Shown here: positions 34,614 to 42,933 of the stretch, in pieces
How positions within the stretch are numbered: position 1 is the first letter of the stretch
Layout of the letters: each line of letters starts with the position of its first letter
NCBI RefSeq assembly: GCF_000607165.1
Contig: NZ_JFZG01000024.1
Span: 496,001-560,000, forward strand
DNA length: 64,000 bases
DNA from: Ralstonia pickettii
GTDB lineage: Bacteria > Pseudomonadota > Gammaproteobacteria > Burkholderiales > Burkholderiaceae
Reading direction: 5' to 3'
The notes under the pieces: model-generated
The model's input: the letters and a program-made list of their open reading frames with translations, nothing else
What the model was told of the DNA's origin: nothing
Database searches by the model: none
Translations under genes and position numbers: made by a program

Positions 34614-35495
34614 ATGACCCAACCAAAAACGCGCCAGCTTACCCAGGAAGACGTGCCGGTCGGCCAGCCGCTGCCGTTTCCGCTGGCCGATAGCGTAGGC
34701 CACTTGCTGCTGCCCGCTGGTGCCGTGGTGCCGGATGCCGAAGACGTGCGCCTGCTGTTTCATCATGGTCCTGTGCTGGCGTTGGACGAAAGCAGTGACA
34801 TTGCACCCTCCGCAGCCGCAGCACCGGCCGAAACGAAGCCCCGCCTCGGGTCGACGGGCCTAAGCGTGGGCAACGTCCTGCAAGTGCAGGAAAAATCTGC
34901 TCCGTTGCGCGGGCTGCTGCCGTGTCGCCTGATCGGCTACATCGAAGGCGAGGCGGTGTTCGTCACGCAGCCGGCTGACGGTAAGCGCACGCTGCGCCCG
35001 GAGGTACGGGACATCCTCTTGCTGCGCGGGTTCTCGGGCCGCGCGGTCGTCACGATGATGTGCAGCGTGGTATCGGTGGGGCAGTTCCCCTCGCCGTATC
35101 TGGTGCTGTCTGCGCCGATCAAGATGCAGAAGATGCCGCTGCGCCGTGCCAAGCGTGTGCAGGTACGGATCGGTGCCCGCTTGCGCCCCGAAGGGCAGGC
35201 GGCGTCAGCGGCAGATCGCGTGGCGGTGATCCGCGATATCTGCCTGAATGGCGCGCTTGTGCAAAGCGCCAGCGCGGCGTTTCAGGCCGGCGACCGGCTG
35301 ATTCTCGATTTCAGTGCTTACGTCGATGGGCAGTTGGAGTCGTTTTCGCTGACGGGCCGCGTGGCGAGCGGGTCGCCTGCCCTGGGGGCGCCTGCTTCTG
35401 CGTTTCCGTCATTTGGCATGGAGTTTTCGCTGTCGAAGGAGCAGACAGCGCAGCTGTCGCATCTGATCATCGATCGGCTGGACGAAAACGCGTGA
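34614..35495 (+). CDS. PilZ-domain protein, probable cyclic di-GMP receptor (YcgR-like)
   Basis: 293 residues. An N-terminal YcgR-like domain is followed by a PilZ domain after about residue 170. The c-di-GMP arginine motif is present (RRAKRVQVRIGARL). The second motif, usually D/N-x-S-x-x-G, reads DICLNGA, so the serine is replaced by cysteine. It may act as a flagellar brake or on exopolysaccharide control. The start is uncertain: the ATG at 34614 gives MTQPKTRQLTQED, and an in-frame ATG at 34548 would add 22 residues. No flagellar gene is nearby. Confidence 0.82.
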   Translation: MTQPKTRQLTQEDVPVGQPLPFPLADSVGHLLLPAGAVVPDAEDVRLLFHHGPVLALDESSDIAPSAAAAPAETKPRLGSTGLSVGNVLQVQEKSAPLRGLLPCRLIGYIEGEAVFVTQPADGKRTLRPEVRDILLLRGFSGRAVVTMMCSVVSVGQFPSPYLVLSAPIKMQKMPLRRAKRVQVRIGARLRPEGQAASAADRVAVIRDICLNGALVQSASAAFQAGDRLILDFSAYVDGQLESFSLTGRVASGSPALGAPASAFPSFGMEFSLSKEQTAQLSHLIIDRLDENA

Positions 35496-35499
35496 GCGC

Positions 35500-36384
35500 C
35501 TAGCCCGCCAGCATCGTCTCCAGCAGCCACGCGCCTGCCTGCCCAAGCGTGCGATTGCGTGACCATACCGCGTCGACTGGCACGAGGCGGGGCCAGCCGC
35601 GGGCACGCACTTCATGCAACCGGTCTGCCGCTAAGTGATCCACCAGCCAGCGCGGCAACTCCGTCCAGCCGAAGCCCAGCACCGCCATTTCAAGCAGCAT
35701 CAGATAGCTCGGCGCAGACCATCGGCGAGCGCTGCGCACGGGCACTGCGTCGGCACGCGGCCCAGCCCTGTCGACGAAGGTGTTCAGCCGCAGTTCGCGT
35801 GCCTCGCGCAGGATTGCGTGCGGCACTTCCTCGTCGCCATATCGGGCGAGCGGGTGCTGCAGCCCGACGAACAGTCCGATCTCCGATTGCTCTGCAATGG
35901 TTGCCCACCCGACGTCGGCCGGATAGGCCGCCTGCGCGGCCACCAGCCCGATCTGGGCGCGGCCCAACTGGATGATGTCGACCACGTCTTCGTGTTCGGC
36001 GATCAGGCATTCGAGTTCGAGGTCGGGGTAGCGCTGCTCAAGCGTGGCGAGCGTTTGTTCATAGCGGTCGGACTGGTAAGTGTCTGACACCACGAGCGTC
36101 AGGCGCGCTTCCAGACCGCCAGCCATCTGCGCGGCCAGGCGGTCCATCTGCGCGCTGGCGTCAAGCACGCGACGCACTTGCGTGAACATGGCACGGCCCG
36201 CCTCGGTCAGCGTCGGCTGGCGCGTGCTGCGGTCGAATAGCGTCAGGCCAAGATCGATCTCCAGGTTGGCGATTGCCTCGCTGATGGTGGATTGCCGCTT
36301 GCCCAGTTTGCGGGCCGCCGCCGAGAACGAACCCAGCGTGGCGGCTTCGGCAAAGGCGAGCAGGGCTTCCGGGGAGTGGCGCAT
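35500..36384 (-). CDS. LysR-family transcriptional regulator
   Basis: 294 residues. The helix-turn-helix at about 17-45 reads GSFSAAARKLGKRQSTISEA, and the effector domain follows. It is divergent from a PACE efflux gene at 36498, with nested inverted repeats between them. A regulator gene divergent from the transporter is the usual arrangement for AceI-type PACE genes, so control of that exporter is likely. Confidence 0.9.
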   Translation of the reverse strand: MRHSPEALLAFAEAATLGSFSAAARKLGKRQSTISEAIANLEIDLGLTLFDRSTRQPTLTEAGRAMFTQVRRVLDASAQMDRLAAQMAGGLEARLTLVVSDTYQSDRYEQTLATLEQRYPDLELECLIAEHEDVVDIIQLGRAQIGLVAAQAAYPADVGWATIAEQSEIGLFVGLQHPLARYGDEEVPHAILREARELRLNTFVDRAGPRADAVPVRSARRWSAPSYLMLLEMAVLGFGWTELPRWLVDHLAADRLHEVRARGWPRLVPVDAVWSRNRTLGQAGAWLLETMLAG

Positions 36385-36404
36385 CGGAACCTAAGAGTGG
36401 GGAG

Positions 36405-36440
36405 TTCCTATCAATGTATCGGAAAAACCGATAGTAGGAA
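36405..36440. promoter_or_regulatory. Nested inverted repeats, LysR-type operator
   Basis: Inner dyad TATCGGAAAAACCGATA (36417-36433) contains a perfect T-N11-A palindrome (36419-36431). Outer arms TTCCTA (36405-36410) and TAGGAA (36435-36440) flank it. It lies midway between the divergent LysR (36384) and PACE (36498) starts. Confidence 0.7.
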
Positions 36441-36497
36441 ACTGGCTAAAGCGGCTTGCACCGATGAAAATGACGTCTGCTTTTGGAGGTAATCGCA

Positions 36498-36935
36498 ATG
36501 CAAGTCTCATACAAAACGCCAGCCGAGCGTCTCGTACATGCGCTGTCGTTCGAACTGATTGCCATGCTCATCTGTGCGCCCCTGTTTAGTTGGCTGATGG
36601 ATTTGCCGTTGGCTGAAATGGGTGTCATGACCCTCATGTTTGCCGCGGTGGCGATGGTTTGGAACATGGTGTTCAACGCCATCTTCGAACGCGTGGAGCG
36701 TCGCTACCGGCTTTCGCGCACCGTGATCCTGCGGGTGGTGCATGCCTGTCTGTTCGAAGGCGGGCTGGTTTTGATGCTGGTGCCGCTGGCCGCCTGGTGG
36801 CTGGACGTGGGCCTGTGGGAAGCCTTTGTGCTCGACGTCGGCATCATGCTGCTGTTCCTGCCGTACACGTTCTTCTTCAACTTCGCGTACGACCATCTGC
36901 GTGCACGCTGGATGTCGCGCCGTGTGCTGGCCTGA
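36498..36935 (+). CDS. PACE-family multidrug efflux protein (AceI-like)
   Basis: 145 residues with four membrane helices in two tandem bacterial-transmembrane-pair repeats. The start RLVHALSFELIAM carries the conserved membrane glutamate (Glu19 here) that AceI needs for proton-coupled export. The second repeat starts near RTVILRVVHACLFEGG. Such proteins export biocides such as chlorhexidine or short-chain diamines. The ATG at 36498 is preceded by a GGAGGT ribosome site at 36485-36490. Confidence 0.92.
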   Translation: MQVSYKTPAERLVHALSFELIAMLICAPLFSWLMDLPLAEMGVMTLMFAAVAMVWNMVFNAIFERVERRYRLSRTVILRVVHACLFEGGLVLMLVPLAAWWLDVGLWEAFVLDVGIMLLFLPYTFFFNFAYDHLRARWMSRRVLA

Positions 36936-36987
36936 TGTAAAGACGGGTCTAGGGCAAAAGGGGCAGTGCGGGAGGTCATGCGCTTCC

Positions 36988-37041
36988 TATAATGAAGTCC
37001 CCTTTAAGACGGGCGCCGCGGTCGCAAGCCGCGGCGCCCGT
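36988..37041 (+). promoter_or_regulatory. Consensus -10 box and strong leader hairpin
   Basis: TATAAT at 36988-36993 is a perfect -10; the matching -35 region is poor. About 15 bases downstream a 13-bp stem, ACGGGCGCCGCGG (37009-37021) with CCGCGGCGCCCGT (37029-37041), has a 7-base loop. It ends eight bases before the luxR-type ATG at 37050. It may end the PACE transcript or control the regulator's translation. Confidence 0.55.
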
Positions 37042-37049
37042 ATTCCTTC

Positions 37050-37691
37050 ATGCTGCGTCTTTCTGTCTCGTCACCTCATGCCTTGGCAACCGTGCTGCGC
37101 CAGTGCTACGTAGCAGCCTGCGGTGGCGATGCCGTGGGCGTGATGAACGTGCTGCGCGATGCGTGCGGCGCAGACCATGCTGCGGCCATGATCCGGTGGC
37201 GCGTCGATGGAAGGTGGCATTGGGCGGCATCGCGTGGCGCATGCTCGGCCGATGTGCTGCTGCATGCGGTGCGTGGTGATTGCGTTCACGCCTGGCAGGT
37301 AGCCGATGCCGAAGTGCGCGGCGCGGTGTGGCTCGATTACCGCAAGGCAGGCGTGCCGCAACCCATGCAGCAGGGCGTGGCGCCACAAGCCCTGCTGCCA
37401 CACTTTGCGCAAGCCCTGCCGTTGTGCTGGCAACGCGTTGCGGCACGCACCGGTATCTCGCCTGCGCAGCCGGCCAGCCTGTGGCTGACCGATGCATTCC
37501 ACCTGACGCGCCGCGAAGCCGATGTGGCAGATTTGCTGGCAAGCGGCTCCGACCCGGCCTGTATTGCGCGTACGCTGGGTATTTCACTCGACACGGTGCG
37601 CACGCACCTCAAGCACGTCTATCGCAAGACCAACACGCACAGCCAGTGCGATGTGGTGCGGCTGATGCTGGCGCTGTCGGCGCGTCGGTAG
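37050..37691 (+). CDS. LuxR-type helix-turn-helix transcriptional regulator
   Basis: 213 residues. The C-terminal LuxR helix-turn-helix is clear (LTRREADVADLLASGSDPA, then IARTLGISLDTVRTHLKHVYRKTNTHSQ). The N-terminal ~140 residues are Ala/Cys/Trp-rich and match no family I recognise; there is no receiver domain or autoinducer-binding signature. The ATG at 37050 lacks a ribosome site and is separated from a 13-bp hairpin by only eight bases, so a downstream start or structured-leader control is possible. It converges with the DUF1059 gene. Confidence 0.8.
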   Translation: MLRLSVSSPHALATVLRQCYVAACGGDAVGVMNVLRDACGADHAAAMIRWRVDGRWHWAASRGACSADVLLHAVRGDCVHAWQVADAEVRGAVWLDYRKAGVPQPMQQGVAPQALLPHFAQALPLCWQRVAARTGISPAQPASLWLTDAFHLTRREADVADLLASGSDPACIARTLGISLDTVRTHLKHVYRKTNTHSQCDVVRLMLALSARR

Positions 37692-37708
37692 CGGCGGTCG
37701 CGTTTTGA

Positions 37709-37927
37709 TCAGGCAGCGGCCATCTTTGGTGGCGCCACGGCTGGGGTGCCGTCCTGGAAGAGGGTTTGCAGTTGCGCCCGCAACTCGGGCGAATCGGTGT
37801 GCTTGTGCACGGAAACGGCATGCTGCACAGCCGCCTCCAGCAATTCGGCATCGCTGTCGGCGCTGATGGCGACCGAGCAGTTGGTCTCGCTGGGGAAGGC
37901 GCGGCAATCGATGTAGCGGCGGCCCAT
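37709..37927 (-). CDS. DUF1059 small protein
   Basis: 72 residues. The core YIDCRAFPSETNCSVAISADS and ELLEAAVQHAVSVH is the DUF1059 pattern, with two conserved Cys. Function unknown, probably cytoplasmic. The ATG at 37927 is preceded on its strand by GAGGAGCACGCC. It stands alone and ends 17 bp from the convergent LuxR gene. Confidence 0.88.
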   Translation of the reverse strand: MGRRYIDCRAFPSETNCSVAISADSDAELLEAAVQHAVSVHKHTDSPELRAQLQTLFQDGTPAVAPPKMAAA

Positions 37928-38064
37928 GGCGTGCTCCTCGAATGACAAATGACGACGGCGCGACGCGGTGAACCACCGGTCGTGCGTCTCTTCGTTATAG
38001 GGTTGCCAAGGAAGCCCGTCGTCCCCCGTATGGGGTAGCGGCTCCGACCTTCGAGAGCGGTGCG

Positions 38065-38595
38065 TCAGTCGAGGAAGACGTATTGCGCCAGGTACGGGCT
38101 GCGGCCTTCCTGGCCTTCTTCCGTGCAGGGCTGTGCGGGTGCGATGCCGCCGTGGGTCTGCAGCCGCTGCACGTAGCGCACACTGCTCAACAGGCCCGCG
38201 CCGCCAACCTTGGTGGCTTGCAACAGCAGCAGCGGAATGGCACCGGCTTCTGAGGTGTTGGACACCTGCTGCAAGACTTTCCCTGTGATCTTGCTGCCGT
38301 CGGAGGCTTCCCAGCTGGGGCCTGCTCCGTGTTTGACGACGAGCTTGCCGCTGGCATCGTAGAGCTCCGCCAGCGGTGCCTTGAAGGCCCACGCCAGAGG
38401 CTTGTCGCCGTCCCGTTTGCAAACGTAGATCTGCACCCCCGTGGCCGATAGCGTGGCGACGACGTGGTGTGCATCGGCTGGCTGGAGCGCGGCGGGCACA
38501 CTTTGCGCCATGACTGTCTGCGCGCTGGTCATTGCCAGTGCGAGCAGAAGGGCAGATGCGGTGCAGTGGCGAAACGTTCGAGGCAGGCTGGTCAT
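38065..38595 (-). CDS. Exported DUF3455 protein
   Basis: 176 residues. The signal peptide runs to about TVMAQ (residue 31). The mature part matches the DUF3455 pattern: GVQIYVCKRDGDKPLAWAF, GPSWEASDGSKITGK, and the end PYLAQYVFL. Function unknown. The ATG at 38595 has AGGAAG upstream. It starts 29 bp after the DUF488 gene stops, so it is probably the last gene of the transcript that begins with the ABC importer. Confidence 0.85.
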   Translation of the reverse strand: MTSLPRTFRHCTASALLLALAMTSAQTVMAQSVPAALQPADAHHVVATLSATGVQIYVCKRDGDKPLAWAFKAPLAELYDASGKLVVKHGAGPSWEASDGSKITGKVLQQVSNTSEAGAIPLLLLQATKVGGAGLLSSVRYVQRLQTHGGIAPAQPCTEEGQEGRSPYLAQYVFLD

Positions 38596-38624
38596 GGTCT
38601 TCCTTGTATAAGTGGTGTGCTTGT

Positions 38625-39023
38625 TCACGGAGCCAGCTTCGCCCCACGTTCCTTCAACAACTCGCGCAGTACCGAGCGGTGGCAATGCGCTTCATCCTCG
38701 CAATAGCAGCCGATCGACAGATGGGTCTGGTGCGAGAGCGCGGCCAGCATGTCGAGCAATCGTGCCGCATCACCGTCGCGCATTTCGGTGCGGAAGTGGC
38801 GCACGAAGGTTTGCCAGCCCTTCTCATCGTGCGCACTCTGTGCGGCCTGTGCCTGCTTGACGAGTTCGGGCGTGGGCGAGAGCAGCGGCATCCACACGTC
38901 GTAGAAATCTCGGCTGGCGAATTCTTCCTTGGGCACGCCGCGCGGCGGGCGCCGCACGGTGCCGATGCGCAAGCCTTCATCGGGGTGACGCGGCTCGCCG
39001 AGCCGGACGATGCGTAGTGCCAT
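38625..39023 (-). CDS. DUF488-family protein
   Basis: 132 residues, cytoplasmic. The DUF488 marks are RIGTVRRPPRGVPK at the N-terminus and the conserved IGCYCEDEAHCHRSVL with paired Cys/His near the C-terminus. Function unknown. It lies 54 bp after the ABC substrate-binding gene in the same direction, and 29 bp before the DUF3455 gene. Confidence 0.85.
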   Translation of the reverse strand: MALRIVRLGEPRHPDEGLRIGTVRRPPRGVPKEEFASRDFYDVWMPLLSPTPELVKQAQAAQSAHDEKGWQTFVRHFRTEMRDGDAARLLDMLAALSHQTHLSIGCYCEDEAHCHRSVLRELLKERGAKLAP

Positions 39024-39077
39024 GGAATGCCTCCGTGCGGATGCTGCGTGCTGCTCGTTGTGCTCAGGTGTTTCGCG

Positions 39078-40106
39078 TTACGAACCCTGCCGGTTCTGCA
39101 CCGTCGGGAAGAAGACATCCTTCCACGACGCGGGCTTGTTCTTGAGCGTGCCCACGCGCTGCATGAACTCAGCATAGTGGGCGACGCCCACCGGCGTGGT
39201 GGTGAAGCGCGAATCCGGATCGTCCAGAATCTTCTTCACTTCTTCCGGCGAACTCTTCACTTTCGACTGCGCAATGTAGATCTGCGCGGCTTTGGTCTTG
39301 TCTTTGGCGATGAGGGCGTTGGCTTCATCCAGCGCGGCCACGAATGCCGCCGATAGCTTCGGGTTGGCCTCGTAGAACTTTTTGCTGGTGTAAGTCATGT
39401 CCAGCGTGATGTTGCCTAGTACGTCGACCGTGTTGAACACGCGGTGCAGGCCGGGCGCCGCGGCCTCGGTGTATGAGAACGGCGGCGAAGCCATGTGGCT
39501 GTTGATCTGGCTGCCGCCGGCCAGCATGACAGCGGTGGCGTCGGGGTGCGGCAGCGGCACGGTGATCGGGTCAAGCTTGTTGAACTGCTTGTCGCCGAAG
39601 GTCTTGGCAGCAGCCATTTGCAGCACCACGGCCGGCAGCGAGGTCTTGATGCCGGGCACGGCAATGCGGTCCTTGTCGGAGAAATCTGCCAGCGTCTTCA
39701 CGTTCGGGTTGCGCGTCATCAGGTACATCGACGAGGAGCTGAGCGACGACAGCCCGCGCACTTCCATCGCGCTGCCGCGCGTCTTGTCCCACAGCGTGAG
39801 GAAGCCCGGCACACCCAGCGAGGCGATGTCGAGCGCGCCCGAGAGCATGGCGTCGTTGATGACATTGCCGCCGTCCAGGATGCGGTAGTTGACCTTCACG
39901 TCACCCAGGCCGGCGGCCTTGGCCTGCTTCTCCAGCAGGTGTTCGCTGGCCATCACCATGATGGGCAGGTAGAGGATGCCGTAGCCGTGGGAGATGCGGA
40001 CTTCGTTGGCTTCGGCATGTGCGGTGCTGATGGTGCTGCCTAGGAGCGATGCGGCCAGCGTGGCGGCCATGGTGAAACGGAGGATGTTGCGGCGGGGCTG
40101 CTGCAT
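39078..40106 (-). CDS. ABC transporter substrate-binding protein (NitT/TauT type)
   Basis: 342 residues. The signal peptide is cleaved near STAHA, so it is periplasmic. The fold matches the SsuA/TauA/NrtA group (HGYGILYLPIMVMASEHLLE, GALDIASLGVPGF). The ATG at 40106 is preceded by AAGGAGACAACAA. It works with the permease and ATPase encoded upstream on the same strand, although a 293-bp gap holding a repeat element separates it from the permease gene. The ligand could be a sulfonate, a nitrile-like compound or a pyrimidine precursor; nothing decides. Confidence 0.88.
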   Translation of the reverse strand: MQQPRRNILRFTMAATLAASLLGSTISTAHAEANEVRISHGYGILYLPIMVMASEHLLEKQAKAAGLGDVKVNYRILDGGNVINDAMLSGALDIASLGVPGFLTLWDKTRGSAMEVRGLSSLSSSSMYLMTRNPNVKTLADFSDKDRIAVPGIKTSLPAVVLQMAAAKTFGDKQFNKLDPITVPLPHPDATAVMLAGGSQINSHMASPPFSYTEAAAPGLHRVFNTVDVLGNITLDMTYTSKKFYEANPKLSAAFVAALDEANALIAKDKTKAAQIYIAQSKVKSSPEEVKKILDDPDSRFTTTPVGVAHYAEFMQRVGTLKNKPASWKDVFFPTVQNRQGS

Positions 40107-40188
40107 TTGTTGTCTCCTTGTTGCTCTGTTGGTCTTTATGTTTGTTGGTGGTGCATTTCTTGTTTCATCCCCTGCCGGGGCTGACTCA

Positions 40189-40349
40189 CTTTCTTTGTCT
40201 TGCCAAAGAAAGTAAGCAAAGAAAGGCGCGCCCGATGCGGCGAAAGACTCCTTGAATTTCCGTGACCGTGCGGAGAAGGAGGCAAACTCGCTTCGCTCAA
40301 ACAGGCCTCCTTCTTTTTTCCGCCCGCTCACAAAAATTCAAGGCGCCGC
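40189..40349. repeat. Intergenic mosaic repeat element with nested inverted repeats
   Basis: CTTTCTTTG (40189-40197) and CAAAGAAAG (40204-40212) form a hairpin; CAAAGAAAG recurs at 40217-40225. An outer pair CCTTGAATTT (40250-40259) and AAATTCAAGG (40334-40343), extended by GCGGCG/CGCCGC, encloses an inner pair AGAAGGAGGC (40274-40283) and GCCTCCTTCT (40305-40314). Its translated frame (LWQDKESESAPAG) is a familiar spurious ORF in Burkholderiales and Xanthomonas genomes. It lies between the permease and the substrate-binding gene. Confidence 0.7.
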
Positions 40350-40399
40350 ATAGGGCAGGGTACGGCCAAACCGTCTGGGCGCTTGCGTTGCGCCAATGC

Positions 40400-41296
40400 T
40401 TAGTTCTGCATGCCCCAGCGTTTGACGGTGCGGGCTTCCAGCGTGCGGAACACCAGGTTCTCCACGAGCAGGCCGATGATGATGACGGTCAGCAGGCCGG
40501 CGAACACTTCGGGAATCTGCAGTTGGTTCTTGTTCTCGTAGATGTACCAGCCGAGGCCGCCTTGGCCGGAACTCACGCCAAACACGAGTTCCGATGCTAT
40601 CAACGTGCGCCATGCGAAGGCCCAGCCGATCTTCAGGCCCGTGAGGATGGACGGGAACGCGGCCGGGATCAGGATCTTGGTCAGATACCCCATGCCCGAG
40701 AGCCCGTAGTTGCGGCCCACCATGCGCAGCGTGTTCGATACCGACAGGAAGCCGGCATGCGTGTTGAGCGATACGGCCCACACCACGGAATGCACGATCA
40801 CGAAGATCAAGCTGCCGTTGCCCAGGCCAAACCACACGAGCGCGATTGGCAGCAGGGCGATGGCCGGCAGGGGGTTGAACATCGCGGTGAGCGTTTCCAG
40901 AAAGTCTTGCCCGAGCCGGTTGCTGATACCCAGAACCACCAATGCACACGACAGCGCCAGGCCCAGCGCATAGCCCGCCAGCAGCGTTTGCATCGACGTG
41001 CCGATGCGAGCAAACAGCGTGCCGCTGGCCAGCCCTGCCCACAGCGCCTGCACGGTGTCGGAGAAGGTCGGCATCAGCAGCGGGTTGTCGAGCCAGCGTG
41101 CACCGCCTTCCCACACGAGTGCCAGCACGACGAGGATCACGAGCTTGCGCAGCCACGCCTGCTCGTACAGGCGCTCAGCAATGGAGAGCGGTTTTTCCAC
41201 CACGCCGATGCGCTCGAACGCCACGGGCGTGCTGTAGACGGGCGCGCGATTGCTGATGTCGGTGGTGGCCGGCATGGAAAGGGTTTCAGTCTGCAT
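40400..41296 (-). CDS. ABC transporter permease (NitT/TauT type)
   Basis: 298 residues with about six membrane helices and the EAA loop typical of SsuC/TauC (GISNRLGQDFLETL and NYGLSGMGYLTKILIPAAFP). It overlaps the ATPase gene by 11 bases (41286-41296), so the two are coupled. The N-terminal ~55 residues are hydrophilic, longer than in many homologues. It forms the channel of the importer with the ATPase at 41286 and the binding protein at 39078. Confidence 0.92.
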   Translation of the reverse strand: MQTETLSMPATTDISNRAPVYSTPVAFERIGVVEKPLSIAERLYEQAWLRKLVILVVLALVWEGGARWLDNPLLMPTFSDTVQALWAGLASGTLFARIGTSMQTLLAGYALGLALSCALVVLGISNRLGQDFLETLTAMFNPLPAIALLPIALVWFGLGNGSLIFVIVHSVVWAVSLNTHAGFLSVSNTLRMVGRNYGLSGMGYLTKILIPAAFPSILTGLKIGWAFAWRTLIASELVFGVSSGQGGLGWYIYENKNQLQIPEVFAGLLTVIIIGLLVENLVFRTLEARTVKRWGMQN

Positions 41297-42080
41297 GGGT
41301 TTCCTCTACCGTGCGGGCGAACAGCATGTCGTGAATCTCGGCTTCTAGCGCTTTGAAGCGCTCAGGATCGTCATCGTCGCGCGCCAGGCTCGGTAGTTCG
41401 GCACGCACCTGGCCGGGATGCGGCGAGAGAATCAGGATGCGGCTGCCGCAGCGGATCGCCTCTGGAATCGAGTGCGTGACGAACAGCACGGTGAAGCGCG
41501 TTTCATCCCACAGCTGCAGCAGCTCGTCCTGCATCTTGCGGCGCGTGAGCGCATCGAGCGCGGCGAAGGGCTCGTCCATCAGCAGCACGTCGGGTTCCAT
41601 CGCCATGCCGCGCGCGATGGCTACGCGTTGCTTCATCCCGCCCGACAGCATGTGCGGGTGGTGGTCGGCAAACTTGGTGAGATTGACCTTGTTGATGTAG
41701 TGCAGGGCGCGTTCTTCGGCTTCACGCGGGCCCAGCTTGCCCGTGGAGAGCAGCGGGAACAGCACGTTCTCTTTCACCGTCTTCCATGGCAGAAGCTGGT
41801 CGAACTCCTGGAACACCATCATGCGATCCGGGCCAGGCTTGGTCACTGGCTGGCCCTTCAGGCGGATCTCGCCTTCGGTGGGCGTGAGGTAGCCACCGAT
41901 GGCTTTGAGCAATGTCGATTTACCGCAGCCCGACGGGCCCAGCAGGATGTAGCGCTCGCCGGGATAGACCTGAAAGTCGACGCGGTAGGTGGCCGTCACC
42001 AGATGCTGGCGTGTCTTGTACTGCAGCGTGACGCCGCGCACATCCAGCAGCGGTGGGGCCGTCGATGAGTTGGCCTGCAT
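41286..42080 (-). CDS. ABC transporter ATP-binding protein (NitT/TauT type)
   Basis: 264 residues. Walker A GPSGCGKST (48-56), Q-loop near VFQEFDQLLPW, signature LSGGMKQ (145-151) and Walker B VLLMDE (165-170) are all intact, so it should power the importer. The ATG at 42080 is preceded by AGGAGACAACATC, nearly the same leader as the binding-protein gene. It starts 54 bp after the GntR regulator on the same strand. Confidence 0.93.
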   Translation of the reverse strand: MQANSSTAPPLLDVRGVTLQYKTRQHLVTATYRVDFQVYPGERYILLGPSGCGKSTLLKAIGGYLTPTEGEIRLKGQPVTKPGPDRMMVFQEFDQLLPWKTVKENVLFPLLSTGKLGPREAEERALHYINKVNLTKFADHHPHMLSGGMKQRVAIARGMAMEPDVLLMDEPFAALDALTRRKMQDELLQLWDETRFTVLFVTHSIPEAIRCGSRILILSPHPGQVRAELPSLARDDDDPERFKALEAEIHDMLFARTVEETHAD

Positions 42081-42134
42081 GATGTTGTCTCCTGTGTGTG
42101 TTTTTTTTCGGTATGGATTGCAGCGTCTCGGGCG

Positions 42135-42857
42135 CTACCGGATATCCACGTGGTACCGGAAGTGCGCCGCCGCGCCGCGCGAGCGCCGCCATTCAAGCGG
42201 CACCCGGTCGTAGCCGCGCGCAACGCGTTCGATGACCATCACCGGATCGCCGGGCTGGATGCGCAGGAGCCGCGCATACGTTGCATTGACGGCCTCGGCG
42301 GTGAGCGTTTCTTCGGCGCTGGCGATGATCTGGCCGCAGTGGGATTCGTACAGCGGATACAGCAGGTCGCCAAACGCGTCGAGTTCCAGCGTGGCGAGCG
42401 GCGCAAAACGGTCGTACGGCAACCAGATTTCTTCGGCGAGCATTGGCGCGCCATCCAGCAGGCGCAGCCGGGTCAGGCGAATGACGGGTGAGCCGGTTTC
42501 AATCTGCAGGCCCGCAGCCGGTGCAGACGGCGCATCGAGCACGTCGCGCTTGAGAATGCGGCTTTCGGGAATGCGCCGCTCGCCGCTTTCACTCTGGAAG
42601 CGGAAGAAGCGGAACAAGGAGCTGGCAAAACTGGCGCGCCGCACGAAGGTGCCGCGGCCCTGGAAGCGTTCGAGCAGCCCTTCGGCCACCAATACGTCTA
42701 CGGCTTTACGGACTGTGCCGACCGCCACGTTGTACGTCTTGGCAAGCTCGGCTTCGGTCGGGATGGCGTCGCCCGGGCGCCAGTGCTGTTGGGCGATCTG
42801 CGCGGCCAGATCGTCGCGCAATTGCTGATAGCGGGGTAGGCGGAGATCGGCGGGCAT
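42135..42857 (-). CDS. GntR/HutC-family transcriptional regulator with UTRA domain
   Basis: 240 residues. The N-terminal winged helix is GntR type (PTEAELAKTYNVAVGTVRKAVDVLV) and the C-terminal ~150 residues form a UTRA effector domain (VIRLTRLRLLDGAPMLAEEIW). It is the first gene of the ABC-importer operon, so it probably autoregulates and controls the importer in response to the imported compound. Confidence 0.92.
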   Translation of the reverse strand: MPADLRLPRYQQLRDDLAAQIAQQHWRPGDAIPTEAELAKTYNVAVGTVRKAVDVLVAEGLLERFQGRGTFVRRASFASSLFRFFRFQSESGERRIPESRILKRDVLDAPSAPAAGLQIETGSPVIRLTRLRLLDGAPMLAEEIWLPYDRFAPLATLELDAFGDLLYPLYESHCGQIIASAEETLTAEAVNATYARLLRIQPGDPVMVIERVARGYDRVPLEWRRSRGAAAHFRYHVDIR

Positions 42858-42933
42858 GGGTATCGAAAGTGGTCAACTATTCATCTATATGACTCGTCAT
42901 TGTAGGGAGCTTGAAGGCGGGGGGCATTACAGG

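Noticed and set aside
40107-40331. N-terminal extension of the ABC binding protein
   Set aside because: It translates the intergenic repeat element; the true start at 40106 has a strong ribosome site and a signal peptide.
42102-42112. T-run between the GntR and ABC ATPase genes as a terminator
   Set aside because: It has no stem, and on the transcribed (minus) strand it is an A-run, so it cannot act as a rho-independent terminator there.
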